From positions 5,878,001-5,942,000 of the forward strand of contig NZ_JAUSZN010000001.1 in the NCBI RefSeq assembly GCF_030817595.1: 64,000 nucleotides of DNA, written 5' to 3'. Both the position numbers and the translations under genes were made by a program. This document shows, one piece after another, positions 55,920 to 64,000 of this stretch. Numbering within the stretch: the first letter of the stretch is position 1; each line of letters begins with the position of its first letter. The stretch comes from Neobacillus niacini. GTDB lineage: Bacteria; Bacillota; Bacilli; Bacillales; Cytobacillaceae. The notes beneath the pieces are model-generated. The model ran no database searches. It worked only from the letters and a program-made list of their open reading frames with translations, and was not told the origin of the DNA.

Positions 55920-57181
55920 CGAATTAATTTTTCATAAACGGTTGCAATTGCCTGCTCAAACTTTCCTGTTTTCTTAGGTTGATAATATTTCTTGTTCTTT
56001 AGTTTGTTAGGCAGATATTGCTGTGGGACCCAGCCGGATTCATAATCATGTGGATATAAGTATCCAATTCCTCTGCCTAGCTCTTGTGCTCCTTTATAAT
56101 GAGCGTCACGCAAATGATCCGGTACTTCACCAATATTTCCTTTTTGAATATCTGAAATGGCTTCACTGATTGCTATTACCGCTGAGTTGGATTTCGGTGA
56201 TAAACATAACTCAATCACGGCGTTAGCCAACGGAATTCTAGCTTCAGGAAAACCAATTCTTTCCGACGTTTCTATAGCGGCTAGTGTACGTGCACCTGCC
56301 TGTGGACTTGCTAGACCTACATCTTCGTAGGCGATGACGAGTAACCTTCTGCTAATACTCTGAAGATCACCTGCTTCAATTAATCTTCCAAGATAATGCA
56401 GGGCCGCATTCACATCACTTCCGCGAATTGATTTTTGAAACGCAGAAAGCACATCATAATGGCCATCACCATCTTTATCGGAGCCATAGCTTTTCTTTTG
56501 CATGCATTCTTCCGCCGTTTTAATATCGATGTGGATGACTTCCTCCTCATCTTTGTCGGTCGAAAGGACGCCAAGTTCTAGTGCATTTAACGAACTGCGG
56601 ACATCTCCATTCGAGGCGTTCGCAAAATGGGTTAGTGCTTCTTGGGAAATATCTATCTTTAGCTTTCCGTATCCACGTTCTTCGTCCTCGATGGCACGGA
56701 TTAATGCCAGTTTAATTTCATCAGGAGTTAAAGGTTTAAGCTCGAAAATTTGACACCGGCTGCGGATAGCGGGATTAATCGCGTGATAGGGGTTACTTGT
56801 TGTTGCACCGATTAATGTAATCATGCCATTTTCTAAAAAAGGTAATAGGAAGTCCTGTTTTCCTTTATCAAGTCGATGGACTTCATCCAGGAGCAGAATG
56901 ACTTTTCCTGACATTTTCGCCTCTGCTGCAACGATTTCCATGTCCTTTTTATTGTTTGTGACGGCGTTTAGTGTACGGAAGGCATATTTTGTGCTACCTG
57001 CAATCGCACTGGCAATCGAGGTTTTACCTATGCCAGGCGGTCCATATAAAATCATGGATGTCAGCTGTTTAGCTTTTACCATACGGGCAATAATTTTATC
57101 ATCTGCAACTAGGTGCTGTTGTCCAACGATTTCTTCAATTGATCTAGGGCGCATTCGAAATGCCAGCGGCTTTTGCTGCAT
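55910..57181 (-). CDS. rarA: Replication-associated recombination protein A
   Basis: AAA+ ATPase acting at stalled replication forks (YrvN/MgsA). 423 aa: Walker A GPPGIGKTS, Walker B LLLDEVHRLDKG, sensor GATTSNP, then the helical tetramerisation domain (about 230-410; RRLLVIAYEDVGLA). It starts at ATG 57181 and diverges from cymR across 150 bp. Confidence 0.96.
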   Translation of the reverse strand: MQQKPLAFRMRPRSIEEIVGQQHLVADDKIIARMVKAKQLTSMILYGPPGIGKTSIASAIAGSTKYAFRTLNAVTNNKKDMEIVAAEAKMSGKVILLLDEVHRLDKGKQDFLLPFLENGMITLIGATTSNPYHAINPAIRSRCQIFELKPLTPDEIKLALIRAIEDEERGYGKLKIDISQEALTHFANASNGDVRSSLNALELGVLSTDKDEEEVIHIDIKTAEECMQKKSYGSDKDGDGHYDVLSAFQKSIRGSDVNAALHYLGRLIEAGDLQSISRRLLVIAYEDVGLASPQAGARTLAAIETSERIGFPEARIPLANAVIELCLSPKSNSAVIAISEAISDIQKGNIGEVPDHLRDAHYKGAQELGRGIGYLYPHDYESGWVPQQYLPNKLKNKKYYQPKKTGKFEQAIATVYEKLIRKK

Positions 57182-57331
57182 ACTTCATCTCTCCAACTAA
57201 AAAATAAAGTTCCATTTAACTCTACCATTTTCTCAGTGAAAAGCATATTAAAGTACAATATGATATAATTGCTAATGCCTATCAAATTACTGTGTATTTA
57301 AAAATAAATTAAAATAATAGAGGTGTAAAAT

Positions 57332-57751
57332 ATGAGGATTTCAACAAAAGGCCGTTACGGATTAACAATCATGATTGAACTTGCTAAAAACCAAGGCGAA
57401 GGGCCAACATCACTAAAAACAATTGCCCAAGCCAATAACTTATCTGAACATTATCTAGAACAGCTTATCGCTCCTTTAAGAAATGCTGGCTTAGTTAAAA
57501 GTATTCGTGGTGCATACGGTGGTTATATCTTAGCTGATGCTCCAACGAAAATTACTGCTGGTGACGTCATCCGCGTACTCGAAGGACCGATTACACTTGT
57601 GGAAGGAATCGAAGAAGAAGAGCCTGCACAGCGCGAGCTTTGGATTCGGATTCGTGACGCAATTAAAAGTGTTCTCGACCATACTACTCTCGAAGATCTA
57701 GCAAGTCATAGCAACGATACAGAAACAGACGGTTATATGTTTTATATTTAA
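57332..57751 (+). CDS. cymR: Cysteine metabolism repressor CymR (Rrf2 family)
   Basis: Rrf2 winged-helix regulator that, with CysK, represses cysteine uptake and synthesis genes in bacilli. 139 aa beginning MRISTKGRYGL, with helix-turn-helix (about 25-60) and wing. No iron-sulfur cysteines are present, in line with CymR rather than IscR. It is placed before yrvO and mnmA, as in B. subtilis. Confidence 0.94.
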   Translation: MRISTKGRYGLTIMIELAKNQGEGPTSLKTIAQANNLSEHYLEQLIAPLRNAGLVKSIRGAYGGYILADAPTKITAGDVIRVLEGPITLVEGIEEEEPAQRELWIRIRDAIKSVLDHTTLEDLASHSNDTETDGYMFYI

Positions 57752-57796
57752 TGTTAACAGTAGAATAGAGAATTTATTTTGATTGAAGGTGGAACG

Positions 57797-58939
57797 ATGG
57801 AAAGAATCTATCTTGACCATGCTGCTACAACTCCTATGCACCCTCGGGTGATTGAAAAAATGATGGAAGTAATGAATAACAATTATGGTAACCCATCCAG
57901 CATACATTCGTTTGGACGAGAAGCAAGGCACTATATTGATTTGGCACGAGAAACGTTGGCTAGAAGTATTGGCGCTAAGGAAAATGAAATTATTTTTACA
58001 AGCGGTGGTACAGAAGCCGATAATATGGCCTTATTTGGAGCTGCTGAAAGCAACCGGCATAATGGTAAGCACATTATCACCACTCAAGTAGAACACCATG
58101 CTGTGCTTCATGCCTGCCAACGTTTAGAAAAAATGGGCTTTGAGGTAACTTATTTACCAGTTGATGAAATAGGTGAAATATCACTGGATGACCTTAGTAC
58201 TGCCCTAAGGGAAGATACCATCCTTGTATCCGTTATGTATGGGAATAATGAAGTGGGAACACTTCAGCCTATTAAAGAAATTGGTGAGATACTTAAATCT
58301 CATCAAGCGTTGTTTCATACAGATGCCGTCCAAGCTTATGGAATGGAAGACATCAATGTCAATGAACTGAATGTTGACTTATTAGCTGTTTCCGCTCATA
58401 AAATAAACGGACCTAAAGGGACTGGTTTTCTTTATGTGCGTGACAAGGTTAAATTGGTCCCTCGTGCTTTTGGTGGTGAGCAGGAACGGAAAAGACGAGC
58501 AGGTACGGAAAATGTTGCGGCAATTGTTGGGTTTCAAGAAGCTGTAAAAATAGCCTCTGAAGAACGATTAGTGAAACGGGAAAAGTATCAAGGATTTAAG
58601 AAAACATTTATTGAAAAATTGGCTGCACATAATATTGAGTTTTCCATAAACGGATTGCTTGAAAAATCAATGCCTCATGTATTAAACTTAAGCTTTCCGG
58701 GAACAAACGTGGAAGCGATGTTAGTGAACCTTGATTTAGCTGGTATTGCTGTTTCAAGTGGTTCTGCATGCACTGCAGGTTCGATTGAACCTTCACATGT
58801 CCTGGTTGCCATGTTTGGTAAAGATTCAGATCGGTTGATCAATTCTATCCGTTTCAGCTTTGGTTTTAACACGACAGAAGACCAAATCATCAAAACAGCT
58901 CAAGAAACGGCAAGAATTGTTTCTCGTCTGACAAAATAA
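57797..58939 (+). CDS. yrvO: Cysteine desulfurase (IscS/YrvO type)
   Basis: PLP enzyme giving sulfur to MnmA for tRNA 2-thiouridine. 380 aa: PLP lysine in VSAHKINGPKGTG and catalytic cysteine in SSGSACTAGS. The start is ATG 57797 after GAAGGTGG; an upstream in-frame TTG overlaps this site. The neighbour mnmA 37 bases downstream explains its role. The second desulfurase of the window (16216) serves NAD synthesis. Confidence 0.95.
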   Translation: MERIYLDHAATTPMHPRVIEKMMEVMNNNYGNPSSIHSFGREARHYIDLARETLARSIGAKENEIIFTSGGTEADNMALFGAAESNRHNGKHIITTQVEHHAVLHACQRLEKMGFEVTYLPVDEIGEISLDDLSTALREDTILVSVMYGNNEVGTLQPIKEIGEILKSHQALFHTDAVQAYGMEDINVNELNVDLLAVSAHKINGPKGTGFLYVRDKVKLVPRAFGGEQERKRRAGTENVAAIVGFQEAVKIASEERLVKREKYQGFKKTFIEKLAAHNIEFSINGLLEKSMPHVLNLSFPGTNVEAMLVNLDLAGIAVSSGSACTAGSIEPSHVLVAMFGKDSDRLINSIRFSFGFNTTEDQIIKTAQETARIVSRLTK

Positions 58940-58961
58940 ATGCACGACATTTTTAAAGTAA

Positions 58962-60095
<1,134 letters not shown>

Positions 60096-60149
60096 AATAA
60101 CCCTGATTCCATCTGGAATGATGTGACCCCCAAAAGTTAGAGTTTTATA

Positions 60150-60920
60150 TTAAGCAGCTAATTGGCTAGTATGGACCCGGTATTGAACCGGGCTCATACC
60201 TGCCAATTTTTGCTTTATACGCTTGTTATTATAATAACTGATATATTCTTCAATTCTCTTTTTTAATTCCTCATATGAGCATAGTGCTTCCCCGTAATAC
60301 ATTTCTTGTTTTAGTAATCCGAAAAAGTTCTCCATTGGCGAATTATCTAAACAGTTTCCTTTACGAGACATACTCTGGAACACCTTGTTTTTCTTAAGGG
60401 TTTTCACCCATTTATTATGTTGATAATGCCATCCTTGATCAGAATGTACAGTAGTTCTAAACTTTGAATCTTTTACTATTTCTAGTGCTTCCTCGAGGGG
60501 GGTGAGAGCTAAATCTAAGGTTGGACGCATACCTATACCAAAAGAAAGAATTTCACTATTGAACATATCCATAATTGGATTTAAATATAGCTTAATACCG
60601 TCTGAACACTTAAATTCTGTAATATCTGTTGTTAGTTTTTGATGACACACATTCGTTTTAAAGCGGCGATTGATAAGGTTCTTGGCAACAGTTCCAGTTG
60701 TACCCTTGTATGAACTGTACTTGCGTGATTTTAATTTGAATTTATCTCCCTTGAGCCCAAGCTCGTTCATGATGCGTTGCACCTTCTTATGATTCACTTC
60801 ATACCCACGGTTTTCTAATTCTAATTGAATACGACGATAACCATAATTTCCGTTATGTTCTTCGAAAATGGATTGAATAAGTTCCTCCAACTCCTGGTCT
60901 GGATTCTCCTTATTCATCAT
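60150..60920 (-). CDS. IS3-family transposase OrfB (DDE catalytic part)
   Basis: 256 aa from the first ATG; rve-type integrase core with the catalytic triad in TTDITEF, VHSDQGWHY and NSPMENFFGLLK (D, D, E with the usual spacing). The frame continues open upstream of that ATG to the slippery sequence at 61064-61070 and includes IVGIPESTYHYHIK, a typical OrfB start, so it is normally made as an OrfAB fusion. Confidence 0.93.
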   Translation of the reverse strand: MMNKENPDQELEELIQSIFEEHNGNYGYRRIQLELENRGYEVNHKKVQRIMNELGLKGDKFKLKSRKYSSYKGTTGTVAKNLINRRFKTNVCHQKLTTDITEFKCSDGIKLYLNPIMDMFNSEILSFGIGMRPTLDLALTPLEEALEIVKDSKFRTTVHSDQGWHYQHNKWVKTLKKNKVFQSMSRKGNCLDNSPMENFFGLLKQEMYYGEALCSYEELKKRIEEYISYYNNKRIKQKLAGMSPVQYRVHTSQLAA

Positions 60921-60976
60921 TTTTATATGATAATGGTAGGTGGATTCAGGAATGCCGACTATTTGTAAAACATCTT

Positions 60977-61543
60977 TTAGTTTGAAGGTTTCTTTAAGTT
61001 CGAATGATAATGCTGCTTGTGCTTTTCGAGATAGCCCTTCGGATCCATCTGAAAAGCTCGCAACTTTTTTAAATATTCTACCTCTAAACGAAGAAGTTCG
61101 TTTTCTCTTTCTAACTTTTGTTCGTACGTTAATTCCTTATCTTCAATGTGTTTATTCTTTTTGTTTTTTTTAGTTTTATCAGACATGGATGGCCGTCCTT
61201 TCGGTCTATCCAGGGCTTCAGTACCACCCTCCAGAAGAGCCCTTTTCCAAGCTGCAATCATAGGAGCGTTAGTTATGCCAAATACAAGGGCTGTATCAGT
61301 TTCTGAAGAACCTGTTCTCTTCATAAAGCTTAATACATCTAGCTTGAATTGAACAGAATATGTTTCTCTATGTTTCTTCCTCTTTAAACCTTCCACACCA
61401 AATTTCTCGTATACCTTTACCCATCTCCTAATCGGAGTACTGTCTTTCATGTCATACTTTTTAGCTAAAAGAATATATCCTAATTTCCCATCTTGATATT
61501 CCTTGACTAACTTTAACTTAAATTCTTCACTATATTTGGCCAT
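60977..61543 (-). CDS. IS3-family OrfA (DNA-binding part) with -1 frameshift signal
   Basis: 188 aa with two helix-turn-helix segments (FKLKLVKEYQ and YILLAKKYDMKDSTPIRRW near the start, then a second near AALVFGITN-like residues) and a leucine-rich coiled coil near the C-terminus. ATG 61543 is taken as start, with GGGGTG upstream. A_AAA_AAG at 61070-61064, in phase with the zero frame, is the canonical IS3-family slippery site that yields the OrfAB transposase. Confidence 0.9.
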   Translation of the reverse strand: MAKYSEEFKLKLVKEYQDGKLGYILLAKKYDMKDSTPIRRWVKVYEKFGVEGLKRKKHRETYSVQFKLDVLSFMKRTGSSETDTALVFGITNAPMIAAWKRALLEGGTEALDRPKGRPSMSDKTKKNKKNKHIEDKELTYEQKLERENELLRLEVEYLKKLRAFQMDPKGYLEKHKQHYHSNLKKPSN

Positions 61544-61639
61544 AAAAATACACCCCAAAAGTTAGATTTCACTCTAACTTTTGGGGTGCAGTACAGAATC
61601 GGGGCTTTTTTCTCAATTTGTGATATTATTTATGACTGT

Positions 61640-61763
61640 TCGAAAGGTTTTGAACAAATTTTAATGAGTTTTGTACATTTTTTGAGGTGTTTTGTACAAA
61701 TTTCAAATGGTTTTGTACATTTTTTAATACCTTTTGTACATTTAGACAAATATTACCAAAATT
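61640..61763 (-). repeat. 21-bp tandem repeat array, copy 3 (inverted, GTACAAAAC variant)
   Basis: On the minus strand the leader TTGGTAATATTTGTCTAAAT is followed by five cores at 21-bp spacing, GTACAAAAG, then GTACAAAAC three times and GTTCAAAAC (plus-strand core starts 61647, 61668, 61689, 61710, 61731). Compared with copies 1 and 2, the core has A for C at its fourth position in most units. It lies between the IS element and yrrB. Confidence 0.9.
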
Positions 61764-61853
61764 AACGCAAGGATATGAGGCGTATCTACCGCCAATAGTC
61801 ACGAAAAATTCTCTAATATGATATACTCTCAAGTAGAACGGAGTGATAGTAAC

Positions 61854-62507
61854 ATGGATAAAAACCAATTAGGTGTTCAATACATGCAAGAAGGTAAATG
61901 GGAAGAGGCGGCGAAGATCTTTAATGAGATTATAGAAGAAAACCCGAATGATCCCATTGCATACATAAATTTTGGTAATGTGCTTTCCGCTGTCGGTGAT
62001 GATGAGAAGGCATTGAAATTTTATCAAAAGGCAATTGAATTAGATGAGAACACTGCAGCTGCTTATTATAGTGCTGGTACGATTTATTTTAGCCTTGACC
62101 AATTTGATAGAGCTAAAAATATGTTTGAACAGGCGATGAAAAAAGGTCTTCACACAAGTGATAATTATTTCATGCTAGGTTTAACCCTTGTACAGCTTGA
62201 TCAAGGTAAATATGCTCTGCCTTATTTACAAAGAAGTGTCGAACTCAATGAGGAAGATGCAGAAGCACGTTTTCAGTATGGATTGTGTCTTGCACAGCTT
62301 GAATTAATTGATGAGGCGATTATTCAATTTGAAAAGTGTATCGAATTGGATCAGGAGCATACAGATGCCATGTATAATTTAGGCGTTTCTTATGCCTTTA
62401 AAGAAAAAGCAGATAAAGCATTGGAGATGTTTGATAAAGCACTTGAGATACAACCGGATCATTTGTTAGCAGGCCATGCAAAAAAATTGATTGAATCAGC
62501 AAAATAA
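61854..62507 (+). CDS. yrrB: Tetratricopeptide repeat protein YrrB
   Basis: 217 aa of about six TPR helix pairs (34-residue period, for example NPNDPIAYINFGNVL and AIIQFEKCIELD). TPR proteins scaffold protein contacts; the B. subtilis YrrB structure is known, but its partners are not. The start is ATG 61854 after GGAGTGAT. Order mnmA-yrrB-recD2 matches B. subtilis once the IS is ignored. Confidence 0.93.
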   Translation: MDKNQLGVQYMQEGKWEEAAKIFNEIIEENPNDPIAYINFGNVLSAVGDDEKALKFYQKAIELDENTAAAYYSAGTIYFSLDQFDRAKNMFEQAMKKGLHTSDNYFMLGLTLVQLDQGKYALPYLQRSVELNEEDAEARFQYGLCLAQLELIDEAIIQFEKCIELDQEHTDAMYNLGVSYAFKEKADKALEMFDKALEIQPDHLLAGHAKKLIESAK

Positions 62508-62541
62508 CCCCATTTCAACAAATAGGAAGGAGGAAGCACCC

Positions 62542-64000
62542 GTGGACAAGCAAAGCTCGCTTGATTTATTTGCTGAGCAAGGGAAGTTCGTCAAAGGAAA
62601 ACACCTAGTTACGATTTTTCATAATGAGCAGAATCTTTACACGGTATTAAGAATTCGTGTTGAAGAAACAAACCATGAATATGAAGACAAGGAAGCTGTG
62701 ATCACAGGCTATTTTCCTAAAATTCATGAACATGAAACCTACATTTTCTTTGGTGATTTTAAGGACCATCCTAAGTTTGGCATGCAATTTCAAACGAAGC
62801 ATTTTCGGAAAGACATACCTCAAACCAAGCAAGGTGTCGCTGCTTATTTATCTAGCGAGATGTTTAAAGGGATTGGGAAGAAAACAGCCGAAAAAATTGT
62901 AGAAACATTAGGAGAAAATGCGATCTCAAAAATTTTAAATCAACCCTCCTTACTTGATTCTGTCCCAAAGCTTCCTCCTGATAAAGCAAAAATGCTTTAT
63001 GATACGTTGATGGAGCATCAGGGCCTCGAGCAGGTAATGGTCGCTTTAAATCAATATGGTTTTGGGCCGCAGCTATCAATGAGAATGTATCAAACCTATA
63101 AGGACGAAACCTTGGATATTATTCAAAAGAATCCCTATAAACTCGTAGAGGATATTGAAGGAATTGGTTTTGGCCGTGCTGATGAACTGGGTTATCAACT
63201 TGGAATTCAAGGTAATCATCCGGATAGGATAAAAGCAGCCTGTCTTTATTCACTGGAAAACGAGAGCATGCAGACAGGGCATGTTTATGTACACGCTGAG
63301 GATATGCTAATACAGGTTAAAAACCTGTTAGAAGAAAATAAACGAGATCAAATTGAATTCACCGATATTTCCACAGAGATATTGAAACTAGAAGAAGAGG
63401 GAAAACTAGTTGGTGAGGAAAAGCGCGTCTATTTGCCTTCTTTGTATTTTGCGGAAAAAGGCTTAGTTACAAGTATAAAAAAAATACTGGAACAAACCGA
63501 ATATAAGGATCAATTTCCTGAATCGGAATTTTTGCTGGCATTAGGGAATCTTGAGGAGAGACTAAACGTACAATATGCCCCAACCCAAAGGGAAGCGATA
63601 CAAACAGCGTTGATGTCGCCGATGTTAATTCTAACAGGAGGACCTGGAACAGGTAAAACAACGGTTATTAAAGGGATAGTTGAGCTCTATGCAGAATTGC
63701 ATGGCTGTTCATTGGAGCCTAAGGAGTATCATGCAAAGGGAGAACCATTTCCTTTTTTACTAGCTGCCCCAACAGGGAGAGCAGCAAAAAGGATGAGTGA
63801 ATCAACAGGCCTGCCGGCTGTAACGATACATCGCTTACTGGGCTATAACGGAACAGAAGCCTTTGATCATGATGATGCAACTCCTCTAGAAGGAAAAATT
63901 CTTATTGTTGATGAGACATCCATGCTTGATATTTGGTTAGCAAATCAATTATTCAAAGCACTGCCAGAGAATATTCAAGTCATACTTGTAGGTGACGAAG
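62542..64000 (+). CDS. recD2: ATP-dependent RecD2 DNA helicase (3' end outside window)
   Basis: 5'-3' superfamily 1B helicase (YrrC in B. subtilis) involved in mismatch repair and replication restart. GTG 62542 follows GGAAGGAGG; the frame is open to the window end (486 codons of about 800). Seen: N-terminal OB region, tandem helix-hairpin-helix (FKGIGKKTAEKIV and EDIEGIGFGRADELG), Walker A GGPGTGKTT (Lys372), and motif II VDETSMLD. It is not RecD of RecBCD; bacilli use AddAB. Confidence 0.95.
   Translation, partial: MDKQSSLDLFAEQGKFVKGKHLVTIFHNEQNLYTVLRIRVEETNHEYEDKEAVITGYFPKIHEHETYIFFGDFKDHPKFGMQFQTKHFRKDIPQTKQGVAAYLSSEMFKGIGKKTAEKIVETLGENAISKILNQPSLLDSVPKLPPDKAKMLYDTLMEHQGLEQVMVALNQYGFGPQLSMRMYQTYKDETLDIIQKNPYKLVEDIEGIGFGRADELGYQLGIQGNHPDRIKAACLYSLENESMQTGHVYVHAEDMLIQVKNLLEENKRDQIEFTDISTEILKLEEEGKLVGEEKRVYLPSLYFAEKGLVTSIKKILEQTEYKDQFPESEFLLALGNLEERLNVQYAPTQREAIQTALMSPMLILTGGPGTGKTTVIKGIVELYAELHGCSLEPKEYHAKGEPFPFLLAAPTGRAAKRMSESTGLPAVTIHRLLGYNGTEAFDHDDATPLEGKILIVDETSMLDIWLANQLFKALPENIQVILVGDE

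Larger units (their letters stand above)
60124..61590 (-). mobile_element. IS3-family element, IS150-like group, 1467 bp
   Basis: Terminal inverted repeats TGACCCCCAAAAGTTAGAG and TGCACCCCAAAAGTTAGAG, with TG/CA tips, bound two overlapping minus-strand reading frames (orfA, orfB) of the IS3 family. No clear direct target duplication is seen: the three flanking bases are ATG on the left and GTA on the right. The element lies between mnmA and yrrB and appears intact. Confidence 0.93.
60099..61611 (+). terminator. mnmA terminator split by an IS element
   Basis: The left arm AACCCTGATTC (60099-60109) lies four bases after the mnmA stop; the right arm GAATCGGGGCTT (61596-61607), with a T run to 61611, lies just past the IS. 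The arms pair with one G-U wobble and a single mismatch near the base. The insertion falls in the loop. Confidence 0.75.

Noticed and set aside
60150..61543. Transposase pseudogene caused by a frameshift
   Set aside because: The frame change coincides with a canonical slippery heptamer, so the split is the normal IS3-family organisation.
61626..61868. 80-codon minus-strand frame over the third 21-bp array
   Set aside because: It is open only because of the 21-bp period, overlaps the yrrB start region and has no ribosome site.

Overview
The window is about 64 kb of chromosome from a low-GC, endospore-forming member of the Bacillaceae. Gene order follows the Bacillus subtilis mreB-to-recD2 segment almost throughout (recalled synteny, not computed). 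Diagnostic sporulation genes are spoIVFA/spoIVFB, spo0B, safA, a coxA-like gene, bofC and spoVB. Firmicute-type features include a Prp protease beside an extended L27, a T-box before hisS, fused secDF, a bifunctional rel and TTG/GTG starts. The species cannot be named from the sequence; a Neobacillus/Mesobacillus/Bacillus-like genus fits.

Layout. 1-3.9 kb: mreB (5' truncated)-mreC-mreD-minC-minD, cell shape and division-site selection. 4.1-6.9 kb: a three-gene minus-strand islet (a C1q/BclA-like protein, AdoMet decarboxylase, a double-domain spermidine synthase) bracketed by two same-orientation arrays of a 21-bp repeat. 7.3-15.1 kb: spoIVFA-spoIVFB, rng, the L21 leader with rplU-prp-rpmA, spo0B-obg, pheB-pheA. 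15.2-21 kb: a 53-bp repeat array, then niaR-nifS diverging from nadB-nadC-nadA (NAD synthesis and its repressor). 21.1-26.2 kb: safA with a very large repetitive tail, a CotS-like kinase fold protein, a coxA-like lipoprotein, bofC. 26.2-30.8 kb: a 52-bp array, an SDR/QueA-like/VOC cassette and a two-component system whose kinase has a cysteine-rich GAF domain. 30.9-46.8 kb: ruvAB-queA-tgt-yajC, yrzE, yrbG, spoVB, comN, secDF, recJ-apt, rel-dtd. 46.9-55.9 kb: amidase yrvJ, a 58-aa gene, the T-box hisS-aspS operon, 6S RNA, an inverted 52-bp array, tcdA, an ABC exporter. 55.9-64 kb: rarA, cymR-iscS(yrvO)-mnmA, an IS3-family element, a third 21-bp array, the TPR gene yrrB, and recD2 (3' truncated).

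The core genes are conventional and appear intact. The accessory signal is mostly intergenic: six arrays from three repeat families with near-constant periods (21, 52 and 53 bp), one pair bracketing the polyamine islet, plus GC-rich palindromic interspersed elements. The most unusual proteins are the spermidine synthase with an inactivated N-terminal copy, the SafA repeat expansion and the QueA paralogue with altered motifs. The IS element sits in the loop of what looks like the original mnmA terminator, splitting its two arms.

All calls rest on reading the sequence and on remembered family knowledge. No database search was run, so homology statements are recognition-based.
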